Below, piece after piece: positions 42,122-53,378 of a DNA stretch of 64,000 nucleotides. The DNA is from Aedes albopictus. Lineage: Eukaryota > Arthropoda > Insecta > Diptera > Culicidae. Made by a program: the position numbers and the translations under genes. Positions within the stretch are counted from its first letter, which is position 1. Each line of letters starts with the position of its first letter. Location of the stretch: the NCBI RefSeq assembly GCF_035046485.1, contig NC_085138.1, positions 18,543,440-18,607,439 on the forward strand, in the 5' to 3' direction. The notes under the pieces are model-generated. The model ran no database searches and was not told the origin of the DNA. It was given only the letters and a program-made list of their open reading frames with translations.

Positions 42122-42708
42122 TTAAGCTGCGCCTTGAATCTAGACCACTCTTTTGAAATCATCAACCTCAGTGTTAGTTAAATAGTCTTCGAGTTTTACA
42201 GAGAAGATAGTTTTAAAACATGTATATGAGGTTTTTTGGCGTTTTTAACTTTGCCTTCAGGATGTTCTGAGGACCAGTGATGGCATTCCACACTGAAAAT
42301 GTGCACAGTGCAGCTCATTGTCATATTAAAACTGCGCACACTTACACACAACCTGAAGAGCATGTCATGCCTGCTGAGGACTCAACAAAACTTTATATTC
42401 ATAACAGATAACTTCCTTCACTAGCATTACGAAAGTCTACGGATAGAACCAGCCAGACGCTATATGCCGCGTAGTTGCCGGCTAAGAATAGGACTACTAA
42501 CCCCAATTCAAGGTGTCAAGTGACTAGGCTGACTAGGCTGACCATCCGTCCCGTATTGAACGGGACAACTTAATTTTTAAATACTCGCCACTGCTACATT
42601 ACTTTTGTTTTTGACTGAATTATTCGTTCTTTTTAGCAAAAACATGCAGCTCTGTTTTTGGACATTGATTTCGTTTTTGTAGAGTTTCCAAATTGTGTCC
42701 CGTATTCA

Positions 42709-42826
42709 ACCCTAAAGGGATACCTTCATGGCCTCAGTTTCGTCACCTCGCTGAGTGTGTTCCATCAAAGACGAGCTCTGAAAGGCGCCTGGGGTCCAAT
42801 GGACCCCAGGTATCCCTTTTAGGGTT
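42709..42826. mobile_element. ~118-bp foldback element (ACCCTAAAGGGATACC ends)
   Basis: ACCCTAAAGGGATACC at 42709 and GGTATCCCTTTTAGGGTT ending at 42826 are inverted repeats with one extra base. The interior has a second hairpin, GGGGTCC.ATGGACCCC. It may lie inside another repeat marked by CGGGAC strings. Confidence 0.65.
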
Positions 42827-42849
42827 AAACGGGACGAATCTGACAAGTG

Positions 42850-43208
42850 ACGCCTACAAGTGACCCTCGCGAGAAGCTGGTTGGCTAGGTCTCCGTTAAG
42901 AAGAGGTGAGGAGGTCCTCGAAGTCCAACATAAACAAGGACCTTAAAACGGCCCTGTTGCGACTTCGAAAGTCGATAAACGATACCAAGCACAACCACGA
43001 GAGATTTGTGGAAAGTGCAGCAGCGGCAGAACCGGCGAAGGAAAAGGTTACGATGTCTACCCAGACGGAGGTCTTCGCTTCCACAGGTAGCCCGAAACCT
43101 GTGGCGGATGCGACTGCTTCTGATAAGAACTCGCTGAAGCGGGTGAGGCACCCGTCAGGTGAGGAGCTGCCTGGCGCGGCGGTGCCCGTAAGGCTAGGCG
43201 ATTACTAA
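42850..43208 (+). pseudogene. LINE ORF1 N-terminal fragment (R1/LOA-like)
   Basis: The 100-codon plus frame at 42906-43208 begins with a lysine-rich helix, continues with MSTQTEVFASTGSPKPV and ends KRVRHPSGEELPG. This style of STQTEV then KRxRxPSGEE is typical of ORF1 proteins of mosquito R1/LOA LINEs. It could be the 5' part of the decayed LINE that resumes at about 45190, with later insertions between. That continuity is inferred, not shown. Confidence 0.5.
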
Positions 43209-43758
43209 TCCTAGTAATCCTACATTATACAGATCTCAGAGGCAGCCATTGTAAGCCAATCGTGCATAGAGAACTGTCAAAGTGTGAGCCAAATGAACAA
43301 GCTGATCGATCGTAGGAAGGCGTTGTTTGAACGGTATTGCATTACGAACTAAATAAATTAAAATGATTTATTTTTAATATCGAGAAATTGACGGTAAGTT
43401 TAGTAAAAAGATAAAATTTGATTATTTCTGCTTTCAAAAGCTCATGCTTATGACGAAACTTTTGTTGCTGCACTTCTCGAAAAAACTTCCATTGCTGCTT
43501 CTTGCTTCACTTCTGCCGATATGATTAGCGTAACACTTGCAATGAATTTCAGATTTCTTCGATTGCTCCGCTGTTTTTTCAAAATTTTCAAAAAAAAAAT
43601 CTCCATAATTAGAAAATGTAAACAAAACAACTTGAACCACAACGAAGTCACGCACAAAGTTTGAACATCTAGCTTTGTAGCAAGTGTTGGCAGCTGATGT
43701 AAACAAAACGAACAGCGTTGCCGAATCGACATATGTAACTTCCGTTCATCTCTATGTA

Positions 43759-43992
43759 CACTCAGAAATAAAAGTATACACGGAATTACTATTATTTATG
43801 CATTTTGTATCCGCATCTCTCTCATTCTCTTTCTGTTTTCATGCTATCTGCCGTTTAGCCTGGGTTGAAACGAAGTGATTTGTCAGCCCAGACGAAGCAG
43901 CGGATAGTATGAAAACAGAAAGAGAGTGATAGTGATGTGGATACAAAATGCATAAATAATAGTAATTCCGTGTATACTTTTATTTCTGAGTG
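43759..43992. mobile_element. 234-bp palindromic MITE with TA flanks
   Basis: The arms are nearly perfect complements over about 90 bp (outer text CACTCAGAAATAAAAGTATA and its complement), and TA occurs at 43757-43758 and 43993-43994. Its transcript would form a long hairpin. A Tc1/mariner-type MITE is likely. Confidence 0.85.
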
Positions 43993-43994
43993 TA

Positions 43995-44925
43995 GAGGAT
44001 TTCAACTAATCCCGAAGGCCGGCAGTGATGCCGGTAAGCAGTGCTGGGAATGGTAACAGTAGCTTGCTTGATTTTGATTATTGTTTCGCTGTCTTTTCAT
44101 AACCGGGAGAAATGAGTTTGAATCAATACAGTAGGCGTTTTAATAAATTGCTACAGCAGCAGCTGCAGCACGGGAGCTCCAATTGAGTTTCACTGAAATT
44201 CGTTCGACGTACTGGCGAACTTCATGAGGGCCTTGTAATTTTTATTTCTTTATGAGTGATTTTTGTCTTTCAGAATATACTGAGATATGTATTTAAAGGA
44301 TAAAGTGTGCACTTTTAGCAATATTCTACGGAAGTAACCAAAGATCGATGAATCTCGATTCACTAGTCGGAACTGTCCAAGGCCCATCTTATCCAAAGGA
44401 CCATACTCCCCGAGAACCCGTTTGCCGTTCAACGAAGGCCCTTTATACCATCTGAGCATCGGTCCTCTCAAGGCGTAATCTTTAATTTAGCACTAGCAGG
44501 ATAAAATCCCGTTTCTTTTCTAGAGTGCCTTTCCGTCAAATGAAGTTTATAAATTACTCAGTCGTCGTTCTTCCTGTCGTCTCGTCCGGACCGATTCTTC
44601 CAGCGAAGACTTACGCAACTCATCACCAAAATACCACCTGTTAATCCTAGAAACCCTGTCCCAATATATCCCGATTCAACTAGAAAAGCTAGTTCAATCC
44701 CTCAAACCGCTGTTGATGAATTCGGTATATTTCATCGGATCAGAAGTCCAGATCAAAAGAGCACAGTTATTCTCGAGACTACGGCTCCACGGTGCACCTC
44801 TACGAAAAACTAATGAGAAGTGTAGTAAATAATTAGCTCAACAACCTGGCGATCTGCTGTAGCAACACATGATTACTAATGAATTTCAACAAACTAGACT
44901 ACAGTAGCGAAAGGTTTCGCAGTTA
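43995..44925. other. About 0.9 kb without a recognisable gene
   Basis: No supported frame and no second copy in the window. It separates the ORF1 fragment from the next LINE part and may be another inserted element. Confidence 0.4.
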
Positions 44926-45189
44926 TCACCATGGGTAGCTGCGATTTGCATGGCTTTGACTCCGCAGAACGAGCTTCGTGATTTTTCTCAGCACTGCCGG
45001 TAAGTCCCCAGACAACTTCACAAATTTCCCAAATGGAGGAGAACGTGCCTCTGGAGCCCACCTACTGATACCGGAAGTCCCCGGACAGGGGGTTGCGACC
45101 GTTGTTAGGCCCTCAGTAAAGCTGACGGAAGGGCCCGGCAGGGACACAGGTAGTCTTGGTACAGTTACCTGTGGCGGACGCAAATAAGT

Positions 45190-48100
45190 CCGTTAAATTA
45201 GGGAAGATCAAGGAGGGCTAGTCATTATGCCAATTGGCCGGGGTTCTGCTAAACCGAACTAAGCGCCAAAAACTTTATTCCGAGATAATTTAGCTTAAAG
45301 TTCAACCACTCACAAATAAACAACAGCTAAGATTATTTGAAACTTTTCCACACACATGTAACTTACAAGCCTTTATTAATCATCAGAGACGAAGAATACA
45401 TGTAAATTATTTGAAATCGTTGATATAATTACATTTAATTTTTCAGTACTTCGCACTCAGTTCACTCTGGCTGAACAAAAACATTGGAATATGGTTTATA
45501 GTTCAGTGTGGCTGACTGTGTTTCTTTGTTTCATAGAAAACCATTCGGATTGTGAAAAAAAAAACTCAATCTTTCATCGTCTATGAAGTTGAAATCTATA
45601 TCACTCACAATTCTTTACATGAATCAGAGAGGACGCGAATATTATGGTAGCATGGAGGTTTCAAAATAGTTTGAAATATGAACGGTCCCAGCTCCTAGCT
45701 CAGCCCTTCCACCTATGATTTTTAAAAGGCGGTGCATGTGCGTGCAGGCACAGTGCAAGAGTGATTATGTAAAATGATGTCCTTGCATGTCCTGAGGTCC
45801 TGAGATGTGAAAATGGAGCAATTTGTGTACTTCAAATTTATACTGATCGAAGAAAACCATGAAAATGATCTGCCAGAGTGAACTAAGACAAAAAAAAATC
45901 GAAAATATTAAAGAGATTCGAACTTGGGTCCTTTAAGTGATAACCAAGCACGTTACTTCTAGGTCATTTTACTTAGCTGAAGGTCAGTCGTTAAGTCTGA
46001 ATCAAGTTCTAAACATTCTTCTCCAGCATGGTTTTCGTGAAAACGTCATTTTTCGATCAGCCAAAGTGAACCAAGTGTTTGATTTTTTTCAAGCTTTATT
46101 ATTCTTATTAGCCTTGTTGTTCAATGACGGCTTCTGTGTTAAATTATCAGTATGAGGTGTGTCGACATAACGCAGGTATTTAAAACCAGTTGATTTTTGT
46201 ATCGTTGAGAATAAATTGGTTCTAAAATGCAGTGGATTTGGTTCGGTCTGGCTGAAAGTGATTTGGAAAAATGGCGATCAGCACCATCGATACATAATTG
46301 TATCCTCCAACATCCGTATTTCTAATAACGTGTTCAATTCTCCCACAGATACTTACTATGAGTCGGTTGGAAGTTAGAAATATGACGGCGATGAGCATAA
46401 CTTGAAATGTTCTTCATCTGGACCAACACTAAAACATTTCGCTGATTCTATGGAATGGTTTACAGTTCACTCTGGTTGGATGTAATTTCATTTTTTGTAT
46501 GCTCTGCCAAACAGAAATTTTGAATTTACTCCACGAAGAGCTGTCAGAATTACTGCATTTTTACATGGTAGAAAGATCATCAATTTCTTCATCCAATGGT
46601 ACAGAAAACTCAATTTTTCAAAAAATGGTCTTTGGTTCGGTTTAGCAGAACCACGACCAATTGACCTTGCATGAGCCACCGGATGTTTGCTTCAGGTGTC
46701 TGGAACCAGGACATAAGTCATAGAACTGTAAAGGCCCTGACAGGAGCAAGCTGTGCATGTGATGTGGCGCCGAAGGCCATAAGGCACAAGGCTACACGAG
46801 TTCACCCACGTGTTTGATTTGTTCCGGGAAATCGTGAATAACAGGCATCGAACGGGTTGCCCATGGTTCCCGGCCATTAAAAATGCTGTAATGAACAAAT
46901 CACAGTGCAGGTAACGCAGCTGAACCTGAACCACTTTGACGCGGCTCAGCAACTGCTTTGTTAGGCGGTTTCTGAGTGTAGAACGGATATCGCCATCATA
47001 GCGGACCCATACCGAGTACCCGCCGGCAACGGCAATTGAGTCGCAAATGGGTCCAGAAAAATGGCGGCGATATGGACGACGAGTAAATACCTCGTCCAGG
47101 AATTGGTATCTACTACCTCTATGAGGACTTTGTGGTCGCCAAAGTAAACGGGGTTTTCTTCTGTAGCTGTTATGTAGCTGTGGTGGCCGATCGAGCAGTT
47201 CTCGCAGATGCTGGACTGTATGATGACCGTGCTAATAGGGCGAAGGCCGGTGACTTCAATGCCTGGGCCGTGGAATGGGGAAACATCTTTGTGAACCAGC
47301 AGGGTCAGATCCTGCTAGAGACACTGGTCATGCTATGTAAATGTCGACCTGGCTAATGTCGGTACCAAGAGTGCCCGTAGTCGGAACGGTGCGGAGTCGA
47401 TTATTGATGTTACTTTTTGTAGTCCTGGCCTAACAATTAGTTCGAACTGGAGAGTAGACGATGGCTACACTCACAATGATCACCTGGCGGTTCGCTACTG
47501 TATCGACTACAATAGAGGAAGAGGCGGCTATGCCAAGACCAAACCATCTAAGGTAGAAGACACCACACTTCGAAAAAGGGTTATTTAGGGAGGCGCAGCC
47601 GTGAGCGAAACCTACTTGGTTTAAGCGGTGACGAGCTGGTAGCGGTGCTCTCGCGTTCGTGCAATGCGACCATGTCTAGGCAAATCCACCCTAGAAATGG
47701 GAGACCACCGGCCTACTGGTGGACTCAAGCGATTATGAACCTGCGCCACTTTTAGGCGGCGGATGCAGCGATCGCGAACTGAGGATAAGCGAAACGAACG
47801 GCAGGTGGTGTTCTCCGCTGCTAAAGTCGCGCTGAAGACCGAGATAAGGACAGGCAAATAGGCCTACTTTGAGGGTCTCTGTCAGAGTGCCAATGCGAAT
47901 CCGTGGTGTGATGCCTATAGGATCGTGATGGCCAAGACGAGAGGTGTAATGGCTCCTACAGAGCAATTTCCCGAGATTTTCGAGGAACTTTTTCCGTGTC
48001 ATGATCCTAGTCCTTCGCCTCCTTTCGTAGGACAGTCGGAAACTGGGGCTGGCGATGAGGAGAGGATCACCGATGTGGAACCTGGCCATACATGTAGCTA

Positions 48101-48350
48101 TTGCAGAGGCTCCCGAGGTGTTCAGATCTGCTTGCAGAAATGCCTGGACGAGGAAGTTTTCACAGATGTTTGGAAGCGGCGACAGAGCCTGGTTCTATTG
48201 CCAAAGGCGCGGAAACCCGTCGGCATATAGACTAATATGCTTGATCGACACGGTGGAGAAGGTGCTCATCCTCAATAGAATATTGAGGCACACCGAGGGT
48301 GGAAATGGTCTCTCTAGAACCCAGTTCGGCAGGCTACGTAGCTAACCTTG
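45190..48350 (+). pseudogene. Decayed R1-type LINE: ORF1 zinc knuckles, endonuclease, start of RT
   Basis: From 46663 the plus strand encodes LHEPPDVCFRCLEPGHKS and further Cys/His knuckles; the first reads CX2CX4HX4C at 46688-46729 with a stop inside. ORF2 begins near 46920. Endonuclease pieces follow: IADPYRVPAGNGN-like text near 47010, VVAKVNGVFFCSCY at 47132, AGDFNAWAVEWG near 47255 and NGAESIIDVTFCSPGL near 47390. The connector contains AKTRGVMAPTE (47930). RT text such as EKVLILNRI ends near 48350. There are many stops and frameshifts. The upstream part (45190-45236) joins in frame when the DNA element at 45237-46655 is removed. Confidence 0.75.
45237..46655. mobile_element. 1.4-kb DNA transposon with subterminal repeats, inserted in LINE ORF1
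   Basis: CCAATTG flanks it (45230-45236 and 46656-46662); an 8-bp duplication with one change is also possible. The arms GGTTCTGCTAAACCGAAC (45242-45259) and 46634-46651 are exact 18-bp complements. Variants of GTTCACTCTGGCTGAAC recur inside at 45460, 45501, 45872, 46058, 46241 and 46465 in both orientations. No transposase frame is present. The duplication size hints at a hAT-like element, but the termini do not settle it. Confidence 0.8.
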
Positions 48351-48539
48351 AGGTAGCGATGTGCACTAGCCCCTCTCTGAAACATTTGCCTTCTTGGTGG
48401 GTCTGGAGATACGAAGGGTTTGGCGACCATGAAAATGTTGTTTAGTGGGTCAAGGAAAGAGTAGATGTTCTTGATGTTCAAAATTCCAGGATATTTTGGA
48501 GTACCCCAAAAATATCTAAACATGTCTGCCACACTGTGT

Positions 48540-49565
48540 TAGGTTAGCTCGGTTGGCGGTTTATTGATTTCTTCGGTTCCTCCTGGAAATCTTAAACGAT
48601 GATTTTCCATACAGTTACGTTGTGTTGTTGCTGTTGAAATTAATTTATCTGCGAGAACTAAGCTCCGGATTCATTCGCTCCGATCACGACGACTTCATTC
48701 ATTCGAACTCTTCGCTCGCGCGCGCTCTCTAGAAGCGCTTGGTTCGCAATGTCTGCCATCGCAACTCGAGCGAACCCACCGAGCGCCGCACCGTGCCAGA
48801 CCGGAGTGAACCGTGCACTGGACCGGATCGTCTTTGGCCAGTGTCCCGTGTGTCGTTGTTGTGTCCGTGTGTGGTTTCGAAACTTTTGCGTGAGTGCGAT
48901 CAGTTCGAGGGGAAATCCGCGAATCGACTATTGATTGTCCACGTCGAGCAAGCAAGGGGACGGTGATTAACTGTTGCAGGAATTCCACGGGGTTGCTGAT
49001 CCTCCGCGGCGTTCGCGATCGCGGCCGTAATCGGCTGACGTATACACATCTCTAGTGGTCTTCTACGGTGGTTCGCTTCGGGGAGGAAAACATTGTGCAG
49101 CCGGGGCGAGGGGCGACGTGCTTAGCGAGCACCGAGGTAGAGTGAAACTTGTTTTGCGCACAACTCCGCGCGAATGACGGAGAGAGGCATTTACCTGTGC
49201 TTACGAATCATCAAACGAAAGAGGAAGTGAACGAAGAAAAATCGCTGTCGAGCGAGAGTGAAAGTGATTTCAGTGAAAAGAGGAAAGGTCATCTCCCTGT
49301 CTTGGGACGACGACGACGACGGCGGCGGTTGTTGGTCGTGGTTGGGAACCGAAACCGGAGAAGAAGAATGTGAATGCCCGGGTGGAATTTTATATGCTAG
49401 GCCAGGAGGGAAATTGCTTTGAAAAGTGCAATTATTGGGCAACAGGTGTGATCTGCTCGCTCGCCGCGCGCTGCAGTGTGGGAAAAGGAGAATGTGTTGC
49501 ATCGCTCCGGTGGTGCATCGGTCGGTCGGTCGGTTGGTCTGTCGCGGTGTTGCATGTTAGGTAAC
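48540..49565 (+). other. GC-rich island, candidate non-coding first exon and promoter
   Basis: About 1 kb clearly richer in GC and CG than its flanks, with GAACTCTTCGCTCGCGCGCG at 48704 and runs of CGA/CGG near 49310. Short frames (for example 48749-48934 and 49149-49373) conflict and end early, as in a long 5' leader with upstream ATGs. A possible donor, TTAG|GTAACG, lies at 49558-49567. It could feed the exons at 59.3 kb. This is inference from composition. Confidence 0.35.
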
Positions 49566-50113
49566 GGATGCTGGAATTGGCATGGTGACGTGAGCAATTT
49601 GGGCTGGTGATTGAACGCAGTGACACAACGCAATGTGCGAAAGCGTAATGATGGGCATGATTTGTCCACTGATAAGTGTTTTCAGTGAATGCTGTTATGG
49701 TGGCCGTTACAGAATAACTGATTCAGCAAGTTCATGGTATATTACTATAGGGAGTTAACCACTATAGCAGCGATACAGTTTGTATAAAAAACAAGATTTC
49801 CGATTCAAAATTGATTTTCATAGCGGCAATGTTCATGGCGTAGAATCGCTGCCCAAGTGGTATTTCTTAAGTATCGTCTTAGAAAACTCTGGAATTATTA
49901 GAAAGTTGTATTGAATCTTTGAAAAAATACTGGCAATTCTAGAATCGGAGATACAGGTCTCCAAGTTAAACCACTTTGTGGATATGTAGATTGACCAGTA
50001 ATTCTTTTATTCTTATCGGTAATGTATCTTCGTTGGGGGCATACTTAGACGCCAATTCAGGGGGAGGGGATACATGGTTTACACCACCTCCTCTCCCAAT
50101 ATTTGATGATGTT

Positions 50114-50158
50114 TTTTTTCTTTTCAAAGAATCATAAAAATTCTTTGAAAAGAAAAAA
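50114..50158. repeat. Perfect 19-bp hairpin
   Basis: TTTTTTCTTTTCAAAGAAT (50114-50132) and its exact complement (50140-50158) enclose a 7-base loop. Confidence 0.85.
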
Positions 50159-50199
50159 TGCTTATGCCCTCCAATATTTTAACCTGGTTGAGGGTGACA

Positions 50200-50470
50200 T
50201 TAAGTCCGAGCGCCGAAATTTGTGGCTTCGTGGTCGTGCGTTTAGTGTCACCAAGGGCTCTACCCCATTTGGCATAATGCGGTTTGGCATAACAGCATTT
50301 GGCATAACGGCCATTTGGCATGATGCCACTTGGCATAATACGAATAACAGCCTTCTTGGTAAGAATGTGCATAATCTTTGCTAAGCCAAATGGCTTTTAT
50401 GCTTCCTTCAAAGAGCAAATAGCAAATAGAAGCATTAAACGTGTCTGTGTCTTTTAAATTTTTTTTTCCT
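50200..50470 (+). mobile_element. Chimeric SINE whose middle is a TTTGGCATAA minisatellite
   Basis: The head TGGCTTCGTGGTCGTG...TAGTGTCACCAAG (50223-50255) and the tail GCTTCCTTCAAAGAGC...CGTGTCTGTGT (50400-50452) match, in reverse, the SINE at 60919-61108. Between them, where the B box should be, stand five TTTGGCATAA-type units (50268-50338). Confidence 0.7.
50268..50338. repeat. 15-bp minisatellite, five TTTGGCATAA units
   Basis: Units at 50268, 50283, 50298, 50314 (TGA end) and 50329 (CTTGGCATAA); spacing 15, 15, 16, 15. Confidence 0.9.
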
Positions 50471-50479
50471 CCCCTGTTG

Positions 50480-51188
50480 GGGAAATTAAGCCACTGCGTC
50501 CAATAGGCTGAACTTTTGTGGCATAAATCAAATTGGATCAAAACATTAGATCTCTGAAATATATCATCATATAAGCCTGTATCCGTAATAATCGGGACAC
50601 TAACTTTCACGTTAATTGAAGGTAATTGAAAATCATTAACCCTTTGGAGCCGGAGGGGTCATATATGACTCCAACAAAGAAACGGCTGTATAAATTCACC
50701 CATTCGGTAAAACAGAATACTGTCTTTGGCAAAGTTGTTGCAAATTGAGTCCTCTATTAGGGAAAAATGGAAATATTTGTATTTGGGACTTCATTCAAAA
50801 CCTAGATCATCCTGAGCACCATGAAATTTGGAAAAACGAAATAATTGACATAGGTACCAGTTGTTCTAAAAGCTGAACTTGGATGTGGGTTACGTTTATA
50901 TGTATTCATTTAGCCTTCGTTAAGAATATCAAAAGGTGTTTTATATTCTGGGATGTTCTAGGTGTTCCAAAATGTCCTAGAGTAAGCCTTTCAAATCTAC
51001 AAGAATACTTTTATGTATTGTGCATTGCATGAAAAGCACAATTATGGCGACTATTTTCTAGGGCCTTCAACGATGGACCAAATTCAACAGCAGTGCAAAT
51101 ACCACGTGCAGTCGCAGAAGTCACCACATCATCCGGCCATGTGGCGACCTTTTTTAACAATTATCAGAGAGCGCTATGATTGACAATT
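50480..51188. other. Unassigned, no gene; partial tandem-array text
   Basis: The part near 50985-51020 (CAAATCTACAAGAATA...TTTTATGT) resembles units of the array at 51888-53640. Otherwise nothing is recognised. Confidence 0.4.
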
Positions 51189-51211
51189 TGAAAACATGTC
51201 TGTTTTCTTAG

Positions 51212-51887
51212 CATTAGCATTAGCATTAGCATTTAGCAAGTCGCACAAATTCGTAGGTGGTACAGCCCTGGATCGCTGTTATGAGGGTTGCATCTTTCCT
51301 GTCCGTTATCAAAGCACAAAGATTTGGGACTAATCTCTGACTCTTAGACAAGATTGACGCAATCCTCCAACGGTCGAGTGCTGTCCTGGCCACGTCCTTG
51401 CGACAGCTGAGGGATGGGGAAGGAAGATTAGTTGGACACCTATGAAAGTACATAGAAACCTCTACATTCTTTCAGGCCGTCACGGGAATTTGGATGTTAG
51501 TGAAAGGGTAAAGTTCAAAGGAAAAGTTTGGTCAACGTTCAGGTGCACGCAATATTTTTGGTTGATGCCTGGTTCCTTTCCTAATTCCTTGTTGGGTGTT
51601 CGATTCCAAATCTGAAATAAAAAGTAAAATTATAGATTTTTAAATGATGATAGGCTTACAACAGTAACATAATTACAAATTATGTACCTGAATCCTCCTG
51701 AAAGAGGTGGTTTATTAACAATGAAAAACATAACATGTAAAAGAAAAAAAAAGTAGAGCAAATTGTGATCTTGGATTTGTTCTGCATTTAAATTAACAAA
51801 GCTAAGAAAATACAAGATCAAAATTTGTTATGGTAGATCTTACGCCGTAACGCACCATTATAAGGTGATCTACCCACGTTACGGGAC
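51212..51887 (-). mobile_element. Truncated retroposon with (TGCTAA)n tail and 23-bp target duplication
   Basis: TGAAAACATGTCTGTTTTCT plus TAG occurs at 51189-51211 and again exactly at 51888-51910. The plus-strand start is (CATTAG)n, i.e. a TGCTAA tail on the minus strand, as left by LINE-type insertion. A 75-codon minus frame ends at the tail (51226-51453) and may be a LINE C-terminus, but no domain is recognised. Confidence 0.7.
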
Positions 51888-52419
51888 TGAAAACATGTCT
51901 GTTTTCTTAGGCGAATATCTCGCGCGTATCTTTTACTGCGGGTAAAAGTAGTCGCTATAATAGATTTTATTTTGATTCGTATAATATTTTCGCCACAAAT
52001 AATAGCATTGCATAACCTACTGGGATCCGTGAAGCTCTTGACATATACAATGTCATTTATAGACACTACAGGGATATTCCAGGTCAGTCAAACTACCTTG
52101 GAGTTCAGAACTTCAGGTCTACACTCGTAACAGTAACTATATCTGTTATACTGAGTAAGGTTGCATAATGAACCGCAGTTACTGAAGCAACCTGAAGTGT
52201 ACTATCTTATTATAAACCTTTGGGACATTCAAGGTCGTCCAAACTGCCCTATAAAGAAGTCCTTCAAATCAACAAGAATAATTTTATGTGTTTTAGCTAT
52301 AAATAATAGCATTGCATAATCTGCTGGGATTCGTAAAGCTATATAAAACTCCAATGACATTTAGAGACAGCGTAGGAATATTCCAGGTCAGCCAAACTAT
52401 CTTTGAGTTCAGAACTTCA

Positions 52420-52643
52420 TTGTCCATATTCGCATAGTCGACGTAAGCGCCATTGTAGTTTTCAACACACATTTGCAATTTTGACAATGAACAATATGAA
52501 ATTCAAGATTTTTTCCACGTTATCATCTAACTAACGGTTGAATCTTGCACTCCACTTTAAAATTGGTCAGAAATATGAACATGCGTTAGATATTAGCTTG
52601 TGTATGCTGACTTTGGTTACGTCGACTATGCGAACATGGGCAG
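52420..52643. mobile_element. 224-bp MITE with TTCA target duplication
   Basis: The termini share CGCATAGTCGACGTAA and its complement (left 52430-52445; right within 52616-52636). TTCA flanks at 52416-52419 and 52644-52647. Removing it restores the array text AGAACTTCAGGTCTACAC. Confidence 0.82.
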
Positions 52644-52672
52644 TTCAGGTCTACACTCGTAACAGCAGTCAT

Positions 52673-52937
52673 CTTCTTCTTCTTCTTTATGGCTCTACGT
52701 CCCCACTAGGACTTGGCCTGCCTTGCTTCAACTTAGTGTTCTTTGAGCACTCCCACAGTTATTAATTGAAGGGCTTTCTTTGCCTGCCATTGCATGAATT
52801 TGTATATTGTGAGGCTAGCACAATGATACACTATGCCCAGGGAGTCGAGAAAATTTTCCCGACCGGAACGGGAATCGAATCCGCCGTCTCCAGATTGGCG
52901 ATCCATAGCCCTAACCACTAGGCTAACTGGAGACCCC
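52673..52937 (-). mobile_element. Full-length tRNA-headed SINE (same family as 1-163)
   Basis: The minus-strand head GGTCTCCAGTTAGCCTAGTGG (A box) and GGATTCGATTCCC (B box) is followed by GACTCCCTGGGCAT. Next come the module TTAATAACTGTGGGAGTGC, AAGTCCTAGTGGGGACGTAG and an (AGA)n tail. AACAGCAGTCAT (52661-52672) and AACAGCAGCCAT (52938-52949) are the target duplication. It sits in the tandem array and is younger than it. Confidence 0.9.
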
Positions 52938-53247
52938 AACAGCAGCCATATCTGATATATTGAGTAACGTTGCATATTTAACTGTAGTCATTGGACCAAT
53001 CTGAAGTCTACTTGATATTATTATGAACCTTTGGGACATTCAGATGTCCTATAATGAAATCCTTCAAGTCTACAAGAATAATGTTATGTGTTTTCGCCAT
53101 AAATAATATCATTGCTTAATCTGCTGGGATCCGTATAGCTATAGAAAACTCCAATGGCATTTAGAGACAGTATAGGAATATTCCAGGTCAGTCAAACTAT
53201 CTTTGAGTTTAGAACTTCAGGTCTACACTCGTAACAGCAGCCATATC

Positions 53248-53378
53248 TGGGCACGGTAAAGGCTGGGTATGCTGCGCAATTCAGATCCCATTGTGATCCA
53301 CTAGCGTCTGCCCAGCAACTCCTATCCCTATCTCCTCGCGGTACCGGCGATTGATTGCATAATCAATCGCGGTTTCCT
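53248..53378. mobile_element. Short insertion in the tandem array, type unknown
   Basis: It breaks the array after CAGCAGCCATATCTG. It includes CTGGGTATGCTGCG, a GTCTGCCCAGCAACTCCTATC block and an ATTGATTGCATAATCAAT palindrome. No target duplication is clear. Confidence 0.45.

Noticed and set aside
43434..43732. Two overlapping minus frames of 90-94 codons
   Set aside because: They run through AT-rich DNA with no domain.
49149..49373. 74-codon frame with Ser/Glu and Arg runs as a small protein
   Set aside because: It ends in a CGA/CGG simple repeat within a leader-like GC-rich island and lacks support for translation.
50114..50158. Hairpin considered as a microRNA precursor
   Set aside because: The stem is only 19 bp, A/T homopolymer-rich, and the loop is short; a simple local palindrome is likelier.
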